Shown one piece after another: positions 6,855 to 14,973 of a DNA stretch of 24,410 bases. Both the position numbers and the translations under genes were made by a program. Position 1 is the stretch's first letter; each line of letters opens with the position of its first letter. The stretch is from positions 1 to 24,410 of the forward strand of contig JAFAUA010000289.1 in the NCBI GenBank assembly GCA_019243595.1, read 5' to 3'. Below the pieces are notes generated by a model. That model saw nothing but the letters and a program-made list of their open reading frames with translations, was not told the DNA's origin and searched no databases. The DNA is from Acidimicrobiia bacterium. Lineage in GTDB: Bacteria > Actinomycetota > Acidimicrobiia > Acidimicrobiales > AC-14.

Positions 6855-9392
6855 CTATTCGTACTGGAGGTTCTCCACGACCTCGACGTGCGCGCTCCGC
6901 CAGGCGGGCAAGGCGGCGCCGGCGACGACGACGATCGTGGCGATCACACCCCACAGCGGGATCGCGGGCAGGGCCAACCGGAACGGATCCTTGAACCCGA
7001 CGATGATGGGGATCATCTCGTGCAGGGCGAAGTACATCCCCGTGCCGAACACGACCACTTGGGCGGTCCCGATCACGCCGATGGCCACGGCTTCGGACAC
7101 GACCATACGCCCGAGTTCGGCGGGCGCCATGCCGACAGCCGACAGCAATGCCAGCTCCCGGCGGCGCTGGACGGCGACGAGGAGCAGCGTCGACAGCACG
7201 GCGACGAATGCCACGAGCAGCAGCCCGCGCTGCAGCGCCCAGAACGACGCGAACTGGCCGTTGATTTCTTTCGAGATTTTCGCCGCCAGCTCCGGCGCGG
7301 TCTGAACCTGTAGCCGTGGTGCGATCCCGGCGGTCCGGAGGTTGGCGGCCAGCGACGCCGCGGACACGCCCGGCACCGGGTCGATGTAGACCTCCTGCGA
7401 GGGCTGGGGGCCGTAGAGCGACTCAAGCAGCGGCAACGACATGGTGACGGACTGGCCGTTCGTGTCGCCGTCCTGCCACACGCCTTGCACGTGCACGGGC
7501 GCGCTGCCACTCGGTGTGTCGAGCAGCAGGGTCGATCCGCCGCGGAGGTCCAAGCGCCGGGCGATCCCCGGGCCGACCACAACTTCACCCCGCGCCAGAC
7601 GGCCGAGGTCACCGTGCCCGTTGAGCATGGGGAGCAGCTGGCTGGGCCTCGGATTCTCTATCGCCTTGACGCCGACGAGCTTCTTCGCCTCATGGCCGGT
7701 GAGGACGTACGCCGTGCGGTGGACCTGGCCGACGCCCGGGAACGTCCGGAGGCGGGTGAGCACCTCGGGCGAGAGCTTGGACTCGACGTTGATGCTGTTG
7801 TTCGGGTCGACCTGGGCCACCCGGACCTCGCCGATGAACCCCTTGGTGAACCCGCGCGTGACGCCGTCGTGGATGGAGGAGACGAAGCTGACGATGATGA
7901 ACGCCGTGGCAACGGGTGCCGCAACCGCAGCGACCATGGTGGCTGTGCGCCCCGGGTCCCGCACCAGGTTGGCCAGCCCGAGCCGCGTGGCCGCCGCCGG
8001 CCGCCGCATCGAGCGGCCCACCGCCCGCAACAGGACCGGGGCCCAGGCGCCCGAAGCGGTGATCAACAACGTCGACGCGGCGGCAACGCCGAGCTGGCCG
8101 GCCGGCAGCTGCCACTTGGAAAGCGCACCGTTGCGCTGCGCCAGCCAGCACACGAACAGGGAACTGCCACTCAGCACGGTGAAGACGATCGCCCGCCTGA
8201 CGCGGAGTGGCGGTGCGGTCTCGTCACGCATCTGCCGGTTCGACAACTCGGCGGCGACGTCCATACGCGTCGCTCGGCGCGCCGGCAACCATGCGGCCGC
8301 CGCTCCGATCAGGGCCCCGAGGATCGCGCCGAACACGAACGGCATGGCGCTGACGTGCACCGTCACCGGGACGCCGATGAAGCGTGTTGTGAACGTGCTC
8401 ATGCTCGCCGTGATCGGGCGGGCCAGGACGATCGCACCGGCGCCACCGAGCACCCCACCCACCAGACCGAGAAGGCCTGTCTCGACCATCGTGCCGCCGA
8501 CGATCGTGCGCGACCGGCCGCCGAGCGCACCGACGATCGCCAGGTCTCGTCGTCGCTCTTCGACCGAGAGGCTCACTGTGTCGTACACGAGCACGGCGGC
8601 GATGGCGATAGCGAAGATGCTCAGCATGCCGAAGATCGGCAGGAACGTCCCGAGGGCGAGGCCGGCCGCGGGCGGGGCGTCGGTCGAGCGCAGGACACCG
8701 TTCCACGGCCCGACTGCGCGAGCGAGCCGCGTCCGCAGGGTGCCGACGTCGACGCCCGGCGCCGGCTTCACATAGATCACGTCCAGACCGCCCGGCCGGG
8801 CAAACCGGCGCTGGGCCACCGGCAGTGCGAAGACCGCGATCCGACCGCCGCCGATGCTGTCGAGGCGCGCTTGGACAGGTGCGCCCTGCAATGAAATTGT
8901 GCCGTGGTCGCTGTCGATCTCGCCTTGGGGACCAAGCCGCCGCGCCAGCGATGGCCCGATGAGCGGCGGCGCCGTGTCGCTCACGGACGCCAGCGCCTGC
9001 GGGTCGCACCCGAAGCTGCCGACGAAGGCTTCGATGCGGCAGTCGACGCCGAGGGCGAGGACGCCGATGTCCTTCGTCGAAGTTGGCGACGAATGCCCGA
9101 ACGTCACGGCTTGGACGACCGGGACGGCAGCGGCCACGCCAGGTGTCTTGTCGACAGTCGTCAGTACGCGCTCATCGAGACCGCCGCGAGAGGTCGCGCC
9201 CACGATGCGGAGGGGCGCCGGGCCGGCAAGCGAGCGCCCGAACTTGGCGAACGACGCCGACATGCTGGCCGACACCACGAAGATCGCCATGGCCAGCGAG
9301 ATGCCCGCAGCGACGGCGAGGATCGCGAGAAGGACGCGGAACGGTTGCCGCCGGATGCGCCGCAGGTTCAGCAGCCGTGCGGCCCGGATCAT
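6855..9392 (-). CDS. ABC transporter permease, FtsX/MacB type with two FtsX domains
   Basis: An 845-residue integral membrane protein with a duplicated FtsX layout. It has an N-terminal membrane helix (about 19-41), a large extracytoplasmic MacB-like domain, a first FtsX helix bundle (about 255-375), central helices near 400-460, a second helix and extracytoplasmic domain (from about 485), and a C-terminal FtsX bundle (about 700-845) with RRRELALLSAVGMAPAELGR, the family signature at the coupling helix. Such permeases work with a LolD/MacB-like ATPase in mechanotransmission or export of lipids, lipoproteins or peptides, not in solute import. Its start overlaps the ATPase stop by 4 bases (ATGA), so the pair is certain. 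No substrate-specific feature is visible. Confidence 0.92.
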   Translation of the reverse strand: MIRAARLLNLRRIRRQPFRVLLAILAVAAGISLAMAIFVVSASMSASFAKFGRSLAGPAPLRIVGATSRGGLDERVLTTVDKTPGVAAAVPVVQAVTFGHSSPTSTKDIGVLALGVDCRIEAFVGSFGCDPQALASVSDTAPPLIGPSLARRLGPQGEIDSDHGTISLQGAPVQARLDSIGGGRIAVFALPVAQRRFARPGGLDVIYVKPAPGVDVGTLRTRLARAVGPWNGVLRSTDAPPAAGLALGTFLPIFGMLSIFAIAIAAVLVYDTVSLSVEERRRDLAIVGALGGRSRTIVGGTMVETGLLGLVGGVLGGAGAIVLARPITASMSTFTTRFIGVPVTVHVSAMPFVFGAILGALIGAAAAWLPARRATRMDVAAELSNRQMRDETAPPLRVRRAIVFTVLSGSSLFVCWLAQRNGALSKWQLPAGQLGVAAASTLLITASGAWAPVLLRAVGRSMRRPAAATRLGLANLVRDPGRTATMVAAVAAPVATAFIIVSFVSSIHDGVTRGFTKGFIGEVRVAQVDPNNSINVESKLSPEVLTRLRTFPGVGQVHRTAYVLTGHEAKKLVGVKAIENPRPSQLLPMLNGHGDLGRLARGEVVVGPGIARRLDLRGGSTLLLDTPSGSAPVHVQGVWQDGDTNGQSVTMSLPLLESLYGPQPSQEVYIDPVPGVSAASLAANLRTAGIAPRLQVQTAPELAAKISKEINGQFASFWALQRGLLLVAFVAVLSTLLLVAVQRRRELALLSAVGMAPAELGRMVVSEAVAIGVIGTAQVVVFGTGMYFALHEMIPIIVGFKDPFRLALPAIPLWGVIATIVVVAGAALPAWRSAHVEVVENLQYE

Positions 9393-10057
9393 CTGCTTGC
9401 CAGTTGACCGTCGCGGAGGTGCAGCATGTGCTTCGCACGTGTGGCGGCCGCGCGGTCGTGGGTGACCATGAGCAGGGCGGTGCCCTCCTCGAGGACCTGC
9501 TGGCAGAGCAGGTCGAGGATCTCGGCGCCGGTCGACGAGTAGAGGTTGCCCGTGGGCTCGTCGGCCAGCAGGAGCTTTGGCCGGGCCACGAGCGCTCGGG
9601 CGATGGCCGCCCGTTGCATCTCGCCGCCGGAGAGCTCGCCCGGCAGGTGGTCGGTGCGGTGACTGAGACCCACGCGATCGAGCAGGTCGCCGACCCGGCC
9701 GTTGCCGCTGCGCGCTCCGTCGAGGATCAGCGGCAGCTCGACGTTCTCGGCGACGGTCAGGGTCGGAATGAGGTGGAAGAACTGAAAGACGAACCCGACT
9801 TGGCGGCGGCGGAGCTGGGCCCGCTCGCCGGCCGACAGCGTCGACAGGTCCCGGTCCTCGAGCAGGATGCGCCCGGCGTCAGGCTTGTCGAGGCCGCCGG
9901 CCAGGTGGAGCAGCGTCGACTTGCCCGAGCCGCTGGGACCGACGAGCGCCGTGAAGTCGCCCGCGTCCAAGCAAAGGTCGACACCGTCGAGGGCGAGGAC
10001 CTCCTCCCGCCCCCTTCGGAATCCCTTCCGGACCCCCTCGAGCCGCAACAGGCTCAC
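9389..10057 (-). CDS. ABC transporter ATP-binding protein (LolD/MacB type)
   Basis: A 222-residue ABC ATPase with a complete set of motifs: Walker A GPSGSGKST (40-48), Q-loop Gln92, signature LSGGEMQR (142-149), Walker B LLLADEP (162-168) with Glu167, and H-loop His200. The sequence LADEPTGNL is typical of the LolD/MacB/FtsE group, which partners FtsX-type permeases. The GTG at 10057 is used as start, with the purine-rich GAAGAG just upstream. It is the first gene of the operon, followed by the permease (4-base overlap) and yceH. An inverted repeat 12 bases upstream of the start may control it. The ATPase call is firm; the substrate is unknown. Confidence 0.93.
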   Translation of the reverse strand: MSLLRLEGVRKGFRRGREEVLALDGVDLCLDAGDFTALVGPSGSGKSTLLHLAGGLDKPDAGRILLEDRDLSTLSAGERAQLRRRQVGFVFQFFHLIPTLTVAENVELPLILDGARSGNGRVGDLLDRVGLSHRTDHLPGELSGGEMQRAAIARALVARPKLLLADEPTGNLYSSTGAEILDLLCQQVLEEGTALLMVTHDRAAATRAKHMLHLRDGQLASR

Positions 10058-10067
10058 GTTCTCTTCT

Positions 10068-10099
10068 TCTTCACAAAAGCCGGGAATCCTCTGTGAAGA
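10068..10099. promoter_or_regulatory. Inverted repeat in a divergent promoter region
   Basis: TCTTCACA (10068-10075) and TGTGAAGA (10092-10099) are perfect inverted copies separated by 16 bases. They lie in the 73-base gap between the ABC ATPase start and the divergent oxidoreductase. A regulator dimer could bind here and affect either side. The repeat is read directly; the role is inferred. Confidence 0.4.
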
Positions 10100-10115
10100 T
10101 CGCCACAGCCGGGGC

Positions 10116-10121
10116 TATGGT
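10116..10121 (+). promoter_or_regulatory. -10 element consistent with a leaderless transcript
   Basis: TATGGT fits the actinobacterial TANNNT -10 pattern and ends 9 bases before the ATG at 10131. There is no Shine-Dalgarno sequence in between. Transcription starting 7-10 bases downstream would begin at or next to the start codon. No clear -35 is visible. Confidence 0.4.
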
Positions 10122-10130
10122 CCGCGAACG

Positions 10131-11078
10131 ATGACGACCTACGGACTGCAGCTGCCGAAGTTCACATTCCCGGTCCCCGACGACCGCCTCTTCGACCACG
10201 TGGCGACCATGGCGACCGCCGCCGACGACAGCGGCTTCACGTCGCTGTGGGTGATGGACCACTTCTACCAACTGCCGGGCCTGGGCGGCGCCGACGACAA
10301 GATGCTCGAGGGCTACACGCTGCTCGGCGCCCTGGCGGCGCGGACCAAGAAGGTCACCCTCGGCACGCTCGTCACCGGCGTGACGTATCGCAACCCGGCC
10401 CTCCTCGCCAAGGAGGTGACGACGCTCGACATCATTTCGTCAGGGCGCGCCGTGCTCGGCATCGGCGCCGCCTGGTACGACGTCGAGCACGAGGGCCTGG
10501 GCGTCGACTTCCCGCCGGTCGGCGAGCGCATGGACCGCCTTGAGGAAGCCGTGCAGATCTGCCGGCTGATGTTCACCGAGGAGCTCCCGACGTTCGAAGG
10601 CCGCTACTACCGCATCAAGGAGGCCCGCAACATCCCCCGCCCGGTCCAGCCCGGCGGGCCGAAGATCATGATCGGTGGCAGCGGGCCGAAGCGGACGCTG
10701 CGCGCCGTCGCCAAGTACGCCGACATCTCCAACGTCTTCGGCTCCGCTGACACGCTGCGCAAGAACATCGAGATCCTGCACAACCACTGCGCCGACGTCG
10801 GCCGTGACCCGTCCGAGATCCAGATCACCCGCCTGGGCTCGCTCTTCCTCGCGCGGTCCGCCGACGAGGCCGAGCAGCTGCGTCAGGGCGTGGCGGGCGC
10901 CATGGGCGAGGAGTGGGCCCGCGAGGCGGCCACCTTCGGCGACGCCGACTCGGTCGCCGAACAGCTCCGTGAGCTCGTCGACGCCGGCGCCCAGGAACTC
11001 ATCTTCAACCTTCCCCTCGCCAACGACGCAGACGACGTCACCGCCGCCGGCGAGGTCCTGAAGAAGGCGCTCGCCTAA
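10131..11078 (+). CDS. Luciferase-like (LLM) F420-dependent oxidoreductase, Rv1855c-like
   Basis: A 315-residue TIM-barrel protein of the bacterial luciferase-like superfamily. Features include the N-terminal strand TTYGLQLPKFTFP, the segment DDSGFTSLWVMDHFYQLPG, the GTLVTGVTYRNPALLAKEVTTLD block and the GRAVLGIGAAWYDVEHEG motif, where the flavin-binding face is formed, then GPKIMIGGSGPKRTLR. The wording matches the probable F420-dependent group around Rv1855c. It would transfer hydride between F420 and an organic substrate that cannot be deduced here. The ATG at 10131 lies where homology begins and agrees with a leaderless start. It ends 3 bases from a second LLM gene on the opposite strand. 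Confidence 0.88.
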   Translation: MTTYGLQLPKFTFPVPDDRLFDHVATMATAADDSGFTSLWVMDHFYQLPGLGGADDKMLEGYTLLGALAARTKKVTLGTLVTGVTYRNPALLAKEVTTLDIISSGRAVLGIGAAWYDVEHEGLGVDFPPVGERMDRLEEAVQICRLMFTEELPTFEGRYYRIKEARNIPRPVQPGGPKIMIGGSGPKRTLRAVAKYADISNVFGSADTLRKNIEILHNHCADVGRDPSEIQITRLGSLFLARSADEAEQLRQGVAGAMGEEWAREAATFGDADSVAEQLRELVDAGAQELIFNLPLANDADDVTAAGEVLKKALA

Positions 11079-11081
11079 CCG

Positions 11082-11966
11082 TTAACTGTTCACCTTGGCG
11101 ATGACGTCGTCGGCGAAGCGGTGGAGGTTGTCGAGCTTGGTCTGCAGCGGCTCGGTGTCGGGTCCTTCGCTGTACGGGTAGCGAAAGCCGACGATGGCGT
11201 CGGTGACGCCTTCGTCCTCGAGGCGGCGGATGCCGTCGACGGTGTAAGCGTCCATGGAGATGGCGTGGACCTCGAACGGCTCCTTCTCGCGTCCGTACTC
11301 GCGTCGCAGCTCGTTGAGGCGGGCGAGCAGCCCGGGAAGGTTGCCAGGATCGCCGCCGCCGTGCATCCAGCCGTCACCCAGCCGCGCGGCACGCTTCAGT
11401 GCGGCCTCGGCGTGGCCGCCGAGAAGGATCGGCACGGGGCGCGTGGGCACCGGCGTCATCTTCACCGCAGGCACGTCAAAGATCTCGCCCTTGTACTCGA
11501 AGTAGCCGCCGCTCGTGAGCCCACGGATGATCTCGATGCACTCGTCCATGCGCTTGCCACGGCGTTCCCACGGCACGTCGGTGAGGGCGTAGTCCTCGGG
11601 CCAGGGGCTGGTGCCGACGCCGAACACGAACCGGTTGTCGGTCAGCACCGCGACCGACCCGGCCTGCTTGGCGACCAGCACCGGATGGCGGATCGGGAGC
11701 TTGACCACGAACGTCGTGAACCGGATCCGCTGCGTGACCGCCCCCAATGCCGGGATCAGCGCGAAGGGCTCGATGAACGGCTTGTCGTCGAGGAACTCAC
11801 GCGTGCCGTCGGGGTTGTAGGGATAGGTGGCGTCGGACTCGCGCGGGTAGGCGATGCTGTCGGGCACCACAAAGTTGTCGTAGCCCGCCTCCTCGGCCGC
11901 CTGGGCGAGCGGTGCGTAAAAGGACGGGTCGACCATGGACTCTGCAAATGAGAAGCGCACGGCCAC
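11082..11966 (-). CDS. Luciferase-like (LLM) flavin/F420-dependent oxidoreductase
   Basis: A 294-residue LLM-superfamily TIM barrel, only distantly similar to its convergent neighbour. It begins AVRFSFAESMVDPSFYAPLAQ, followed by AEEAGYDNFVVPDSIAYPR, the IRFTTFVVKLPIRHPVLVAKQ block and NRFVFGVGTSPWPEDYAL, then PVPILLGGHAEAALKRAARLGDGW. The last two are the usual cofactor and phosphate contacts. The GTG at 11966 is chosen because homology starts there; a second GTG six bases on is possible, and the frame remains open far upstream without family similarity. It likely reduces or oxidises a small molecule with F420 or FMN. Two LLM genes end to end suggest paired local use, but they are not co-transcribed. 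Confidence 0.86.
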   Translation of the reverse strand: MAVRFSFAESMVDPSFYAPLAQAAEEAGYDNFVVPDSIAYPRESDATYPYNPDGTREFLDDKPFIEPFALIPALGAVTQRIRFTTFVVKLPIRHPVLVAKQAGSVAVLTDNRFVFGVGTSPWPEDYALTDVPWERRGKRMDECIEIIRGLTSGGYFEYKGEIFDVPAVKMTPVPTRPVPILLGGHAEAALKRAARLGDGWMHGGGDPGNLPGLLARLNELRREYGREKEPFEVHAISMDAYTVDGIRRLEDEGVTDAIVGFRYPYSEGPDTEPLQTKLDNLHRFADDVIAKVNS

Positions 11967-12016
11967 AGTCTGTCTGACTAGCCCGATCGGAGGCTCCGGA
12001 ATGACCGGAAGGGGCC

Positions 12017-12046
12017 CTGTCGAAACGGACGACCGATCCCGATACT
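12017..12046 (+). promoter_or_regulatory. Possible promoter for the zinc-finger membrane protein operon
   Basis: CTGTCG (12017-12022) and GATACT (12041-12046) are 18 bases apart and about 50 bases before the CPBP protease start. Both match sigma-70-like boxes only partly. The remaining divergent gap (11967-12093) shows no other recognisable element. Confidence 0.25.
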
Positions 12047-12093
12047 GAGAGCGGGGAGGCCCGGATTGTCTCGGCCCCCCTCGGGGATGTGGG

Positions 12094-13359
12094 ATGCAGA
12101 CAGGGCTCGAAGAACGCTTCACCGCCAGCGCAGAAGAGTGGACCTGCGCATGCGGGCGCTTGAACGCCGTCGGGCTCAGCATGTGCCCCCACTGCGGACG
12201 CATGCCTCCGCGCAACGTGGCGACGCTGACGATGCGGATGCCCGAGCACCACGTGCAAGCCATGCCGAAGCCCCGTGTGCGCGCTGTACGGCTCGCCATC
12301 GGCGTGATTGTCCTCAACATCGCGCAGACCGGCTTCTTCATCGCCCTCGTGCGCACCGGTCACATGGAGGACAACACGGCGATCATGTTGGGGACCTGGC
12401 TCGGGCTCCTCTTCTACGCCGTCGTTCTCGCCATGATGACCGGGCCTCTGCTCACGCTGAAGCCGGCGTGGCTGCGAGGGGATCCGCGCACGGCCCGCCT
12501 GCTCGGTGCGGAGGTTGGTTTCGCAGCGGCCGTCGCGCTCGTGATCTTCGGGTGGGTGGCGAGCGGACATCCTGTGCTCGACCCCGGCACCGAAGCGATC
12601 GTCTCCGAAGCCTCGCTGGCGCGGATCCTCCTCGCCTTCGTCGCTGTTGCCGTCGTTGCCCCGGTCGTGGAGGAGCTGCTCTTCCGCGGCGTCGTCGCCG
12701 AGTCGCTCCGCCGCCGCGGTGCACCAGTCGCCATCGGCGTCAGCGCTCTGCTCTTCGGCCTCGCCCACTTGCAGTGGAGCGCCGTCGGCATCACGTACTT
12801 CACGTCGTGCGGTGTCGTTCTGGGCACGCTGTATTGGCGCCGGGGTCTCTGGGCGTCGATCTCGGCCCACGCGGCATTCAACGGCTCACTGGTCGTGCTG
12901 GCGACGGTCGTCGCGCTGGGCCCGACGCACCTCGTGTCCGCGAACGGTGTGTCGGTCCGGGCCCGCTCCGACTGGCACCTCGTCAACGCGACCGAGTTGC
13001 CGAGCGGTATCGAATTCGCGCTGCAGGGACCGAGCGCCGCGACCTTCCTCGTCGAACGCCTGCCCGTGCCCATATCGCAGTTCGTCTCGCTCGACCGCAT
13101 GGCCGAGGCCCTGAACGCCAACCAGGTCCCGATGCCCGAGGGCACGACGATCCGAAGCGGCACCGCCCATGTCGTGACGTATCCGATGGGGCGGGGCGTG
13201 CAGGTGGCGGTGACCGCGAAGGGCCACGACGGCGTGGTGGTTCTGGTGCCGCACAGCGGCGTTCTGTGGGAGGTCGACATCGCCACCCAAGGCAGCCACC
13301 GCGCTGTCCACGAGTACCCCGACATGCTGCGCGCCCTCGTGCTGCCAGGGAGCGTCTGA
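12094..13359 (+). CDS. CPBP-family (CAAX-like) intramembrane metalloprotease with an N-terminal zinc finger
   Basis: The 421-residue protein has three parts. Residues 16-35 (WTCACGRLNAVGLSMCPHCG) form a small zinc site, with Cys18, 20, 31 and 34, a Trp before the first Cys and Asn24; this resembles a RanBP2-type finger with one residue fewer. About eight membrane helices follow (60-290), carrying the CPBP motifs EELLFRG (193-199, Glu193/Glu194 and Arg198), FGLAH (221-225, His225) and HAAFN (259-263, His259, Asn263), which build the glutamate/histidine metal site. A soluble C-terminal domain of about 130 residues has no family I know. CPBP proteins include prenyl-protein proteases and bacteriocin immunity proteins. 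The next gene starts one base after its stop. Confidence 0.85.
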   Translation: MQTGLEERFTASAEEWTCACGRLNAVGLSMCPHCGRMPPRNVATLTMRMPEHHVQAMPKPRVRAVRLAIGVIVLNIAQTGFFIALVRTGHMEDNTAIMLGTWLGLLFYAVVLAMMTGPLLTLKPAWLRGDPRTARLLGAEVGFAAAVALVIFGWVASGHPVLDPGTEAIVSEASLARILLAFVAVAVVAPVVEELLFRGVVAESLRRRGAPVAIGVSALLFGLAHLQWSAVGITYFTSCGVVLGTLYWRRGLWASISAHAAFNGSLVVLATVVALGPTHLVSANGVSVRARSDWHLVNATELPSGIEFALQGPSAATFLVERLPVPISQFVSLDRMAEALNANQVPMPEGTTIRSGTAHVVTYPMGRGVQVAVTAKGHDGVVVLVPHSGVLWEVDIATQGSHRAVHEYPDMLRALVLPGSV

Positions 13360-13360
13360 C

Positions 13361-14398
13361 GTGCATACCTGCTCTGAGTGCGGCAAGGCGATGGCTACGG
13401 CGGGCGGACTCGAGATCCACCAGCAGCTGTATCACGCGGCCGAGCCGGTCCAGTCGAACGCGTCGGAAGCGCTCGCCCCTGATCTGGCGGGTCCGGCCAC
13501 GGCTCCGGTCGCGCCGCCCGCGGCCGAACGTTCCCCGACGGCGTCGCCTCTCCTGCGTGGCTACGACCCGACGGTTCCCCTGACCGCGCTGCTCGTCCTG
13601 GCGATCCTCATCGCAGGGATCGGTGCGGCCGTGCACCGGGCCACCAATCCCGTGCGCCCGATCGTGTCGTCGCTCGCGGCCGGCGGGTTGTCTCCCTCCT
13701 CCTCGGGCGTCACGCCCACCACCATCGCTCCGGCGCTGCAGGCGCCGGCACCATCTGCGTCGTCGCCGGGCGGCCCGTCCGCTGCCATCCCACCGGCGGA
13801 CGTTCAGCCTCCGGCGGCGACGCAGTCTTCATCGTGCACCCAGATGGTCGACTCGCTCTCGACGCGGAACTCGAAGCGGACCGTCGACATCGGCAGCCTC
13901 CTGCAGACCAACGCCTTCCCGCCGCTCCCACTGCCGGGGTTCGAGCATCCGTCCGTTGCGGGCGTCAGTCATTGGGGCACGATCGCCGACTACCTCGCTG
14001 CCAGCGCCGGTCCGAGTGACGCCACGACGGCCCAGTGGCAGCAACTGCTCGTCCAGAACGGTTTCGTGAATGCCGACGAGGCAGAGTTCCAAAACGGAAG
14101 CTCGAATTACGGCGCCCTCGTGCTCCGCTTCACCACCGCCGCCGGCGCCCGCGCTTTCAACCGCGGCACGATGCTCGCCGCGTGTAGCGCCGGGATCCTC
14201 GAGAACCCTCACGTGATCTCTTCGCTCTCGGGCGGCGTGAACTACCTCATCACGGAGGGGCCGCCGTTCCGCGCGTCGTTCGTCGCAGGCGACTCAGTCG
14301 TCCGGTTGCACATCTGTCACTGCGTGCAGGCCCCTGACGACCAGGCCTTGGCCGGCCAGTGGGCGCAGGCGGTGGCGTCCCAGGTCGGCGCCGGCTAG
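13361..14398 (+). CDS. Single-pass membrane protein with an N-terminal C2H2 zinc finger
   Basis: A 345-residue protein of unknown family. Residues 2-25 fit a classical C2H2 finger (Cys4, Cys7, His20, His25: C-x2-C-x12-H-x4-H). A Pro/Ala-rich linker leads to one membrane helix (about 72-91). Beyond it lie a Ser/Thr/Pro-rich extracytoplasmic stalk (about 95-155) and a globular domain of about 185 residues. That domain has four cysteines (SSSCTQ, AACSAG, HICHC), enough for two disulfides. The finger would be cytoplasmic. The GTG start follows the protease stop by one base, with AGGGAG upstream, so translation is coupled. A GC stem (GGCCCC-GCTC-GGGGCC, 14409-14424) past its stop could terminate the transcript. 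Its stop overlaps that of the convergent gene at CTAG. Confidence 0.8.
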   Translation: MHTCSECGKAMATAGGLEIHQQLYHAAEPVQSNASEALAPDLAGPATAPVAPPAAERSPTASPLLRGYDPTVPLTALLVLAILIAGIGAAVHRATNPVRPIVSSLAAGGLSPSSSGVTPTTIAPALQAPAPSASSPGGPSAAIPPADVQPPAATQSSSCTQMVDSLSTRNSKRTVDIGSLLQTNAFPPLPLPGFEHPSVAGVSHWGTIADYLAASAGPSDATTAQWQQLLVQNGFVNADEAEFQNGSSNYGALVLRFTTAAGARAFNRGTMLAACSAGILENPHVISSLSGGVNYLITEGPPFRASFVAGDSVVRLHICHCVQAPDDQALAGQWAQAVASQVGAG

Positions 14399-14910
14399 CG
14401 CGCTCGGGGGCCCCGCTCGGGGCCGCGGGCCCAGTCGGGTTCGGCGGGCCAATGGTGGCGGGTCATCTTGATCGAGTGTTCGGGGTCGAACTTGCCGCGG
14501 GCGTCGACGTACTCGGCCTGTGCCTTCTGGGCCATCGGGAAGGCCCAGAAGTCTTCCTCGTAGTCCCACTTCCCGTCGCCGGCGTAGTGGAGGATCGTGA
14601 CGCCGGGGAAATCGATCGGGGGCTTGCCGGGCTCGGGGTTGTCGCGCCGGTTCTGCATGTAGAAGACGACGCGGTCGTCCTCGATGATGTGCCACTCATA
14701 GACGGTGTACAGCTCGGGGTAGGCCGCCATGATCTGCGTGATCCACGGCTTGATCTGGGCGCGACCCGTCATCGTTCCGAGGACGTGCTCGATGTACACG
14801 GCATCGTCGGTGAACAGGTCGGCCCACGCCGCCCAGTCCTCGCCGACCGCGCCCACCTTGATGTACTCGATGAACGCCGCTTCGACCTCGTCCCGGCTGT
14901 GTGCGCTCAC
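14395..14910 (-). CDS. SnoaL/NTF2-like fold protein next to fadD3
   Basis: A 171-residue protein of the NTF2-like superfamily (SnoaL-like). It begins SAHSRDEVEAAFIEYIKVGA and continues with EDWAAWADLFTDDAVYIEHVLG, the helix-to-strand signature, then GRAQIKPWITQIMAAYP and YEWHIIEDDRVVFYMQNRR, the curved sheet that forms the cavity. Members include cyclases, isomerases such as ketosteroid isomerase, and many of unknown role. The GTG at 14910 is taken because the fold begins there; a very long open frame continues upstream antisense to fadD3 but is not protein-like. It is divergent from fadD3 across 63 bases with a palindromic operator, so it may be co-regulated and act in steroid catabolism. 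That link is inference. Confidence 0.82.
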   Translation of the reverse strand: MSAHSRDEVEAAFIEYIKVGAVGEDWAAWADLFTDDAVYIEHVLGTMTGRAQIKPWITQIMAAYPELYTVYEWHIIEDDRVVFYMQNRRDNPEPGKPPIDFPGVTILHYAGDGKWDYEEDFWAFPMAQKAQAEYVDARGKFDPEHSIKMTRHHWPAEPDWARGPERGPRAR

Positions 14911-14936
14911 GCGTCGAACGGTACCCGACGCCTTAC

Positions 14937-14966
14937 CTGACGGCGCGTCAGAAGTCTCAGTAGGCT
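14937..14966 (+). promoter_or_regulatory. Operator and leaderless promoter of the fadD3 operon
   Basis: CTGACG-gcg-CGTCAG (14937-14951) is a perfect 6-bp inverted repeat. Its left arm doubles as a -35-like box 18 bases before TAGGCT (14961-14966), which fits TANNNT. The -10 ends 7 bases before the ATG at 14974, so the transcript would be leaderless. A repressor bound here would block the -35. It does not fit the KstR2 motif I remember. Confidence 0.5.
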
Positions 14967-14973
14967 CGCCTGG

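Noticed and set aside
7485..8894. A 469-codon open frame opposite the ABC permease
   Set aside because: Its Arg/Gly/His-rich composition is that of a shadow of the FtsX-type permease, which has a clear domain layout.
12066..13583. A 505-codon Arg-rich open frame overlapping the CPBP protease
   Set aside because: The composition is Arg/Ala/Pro-rich without motifs, while the frame shifted by one has complete protease motifs.
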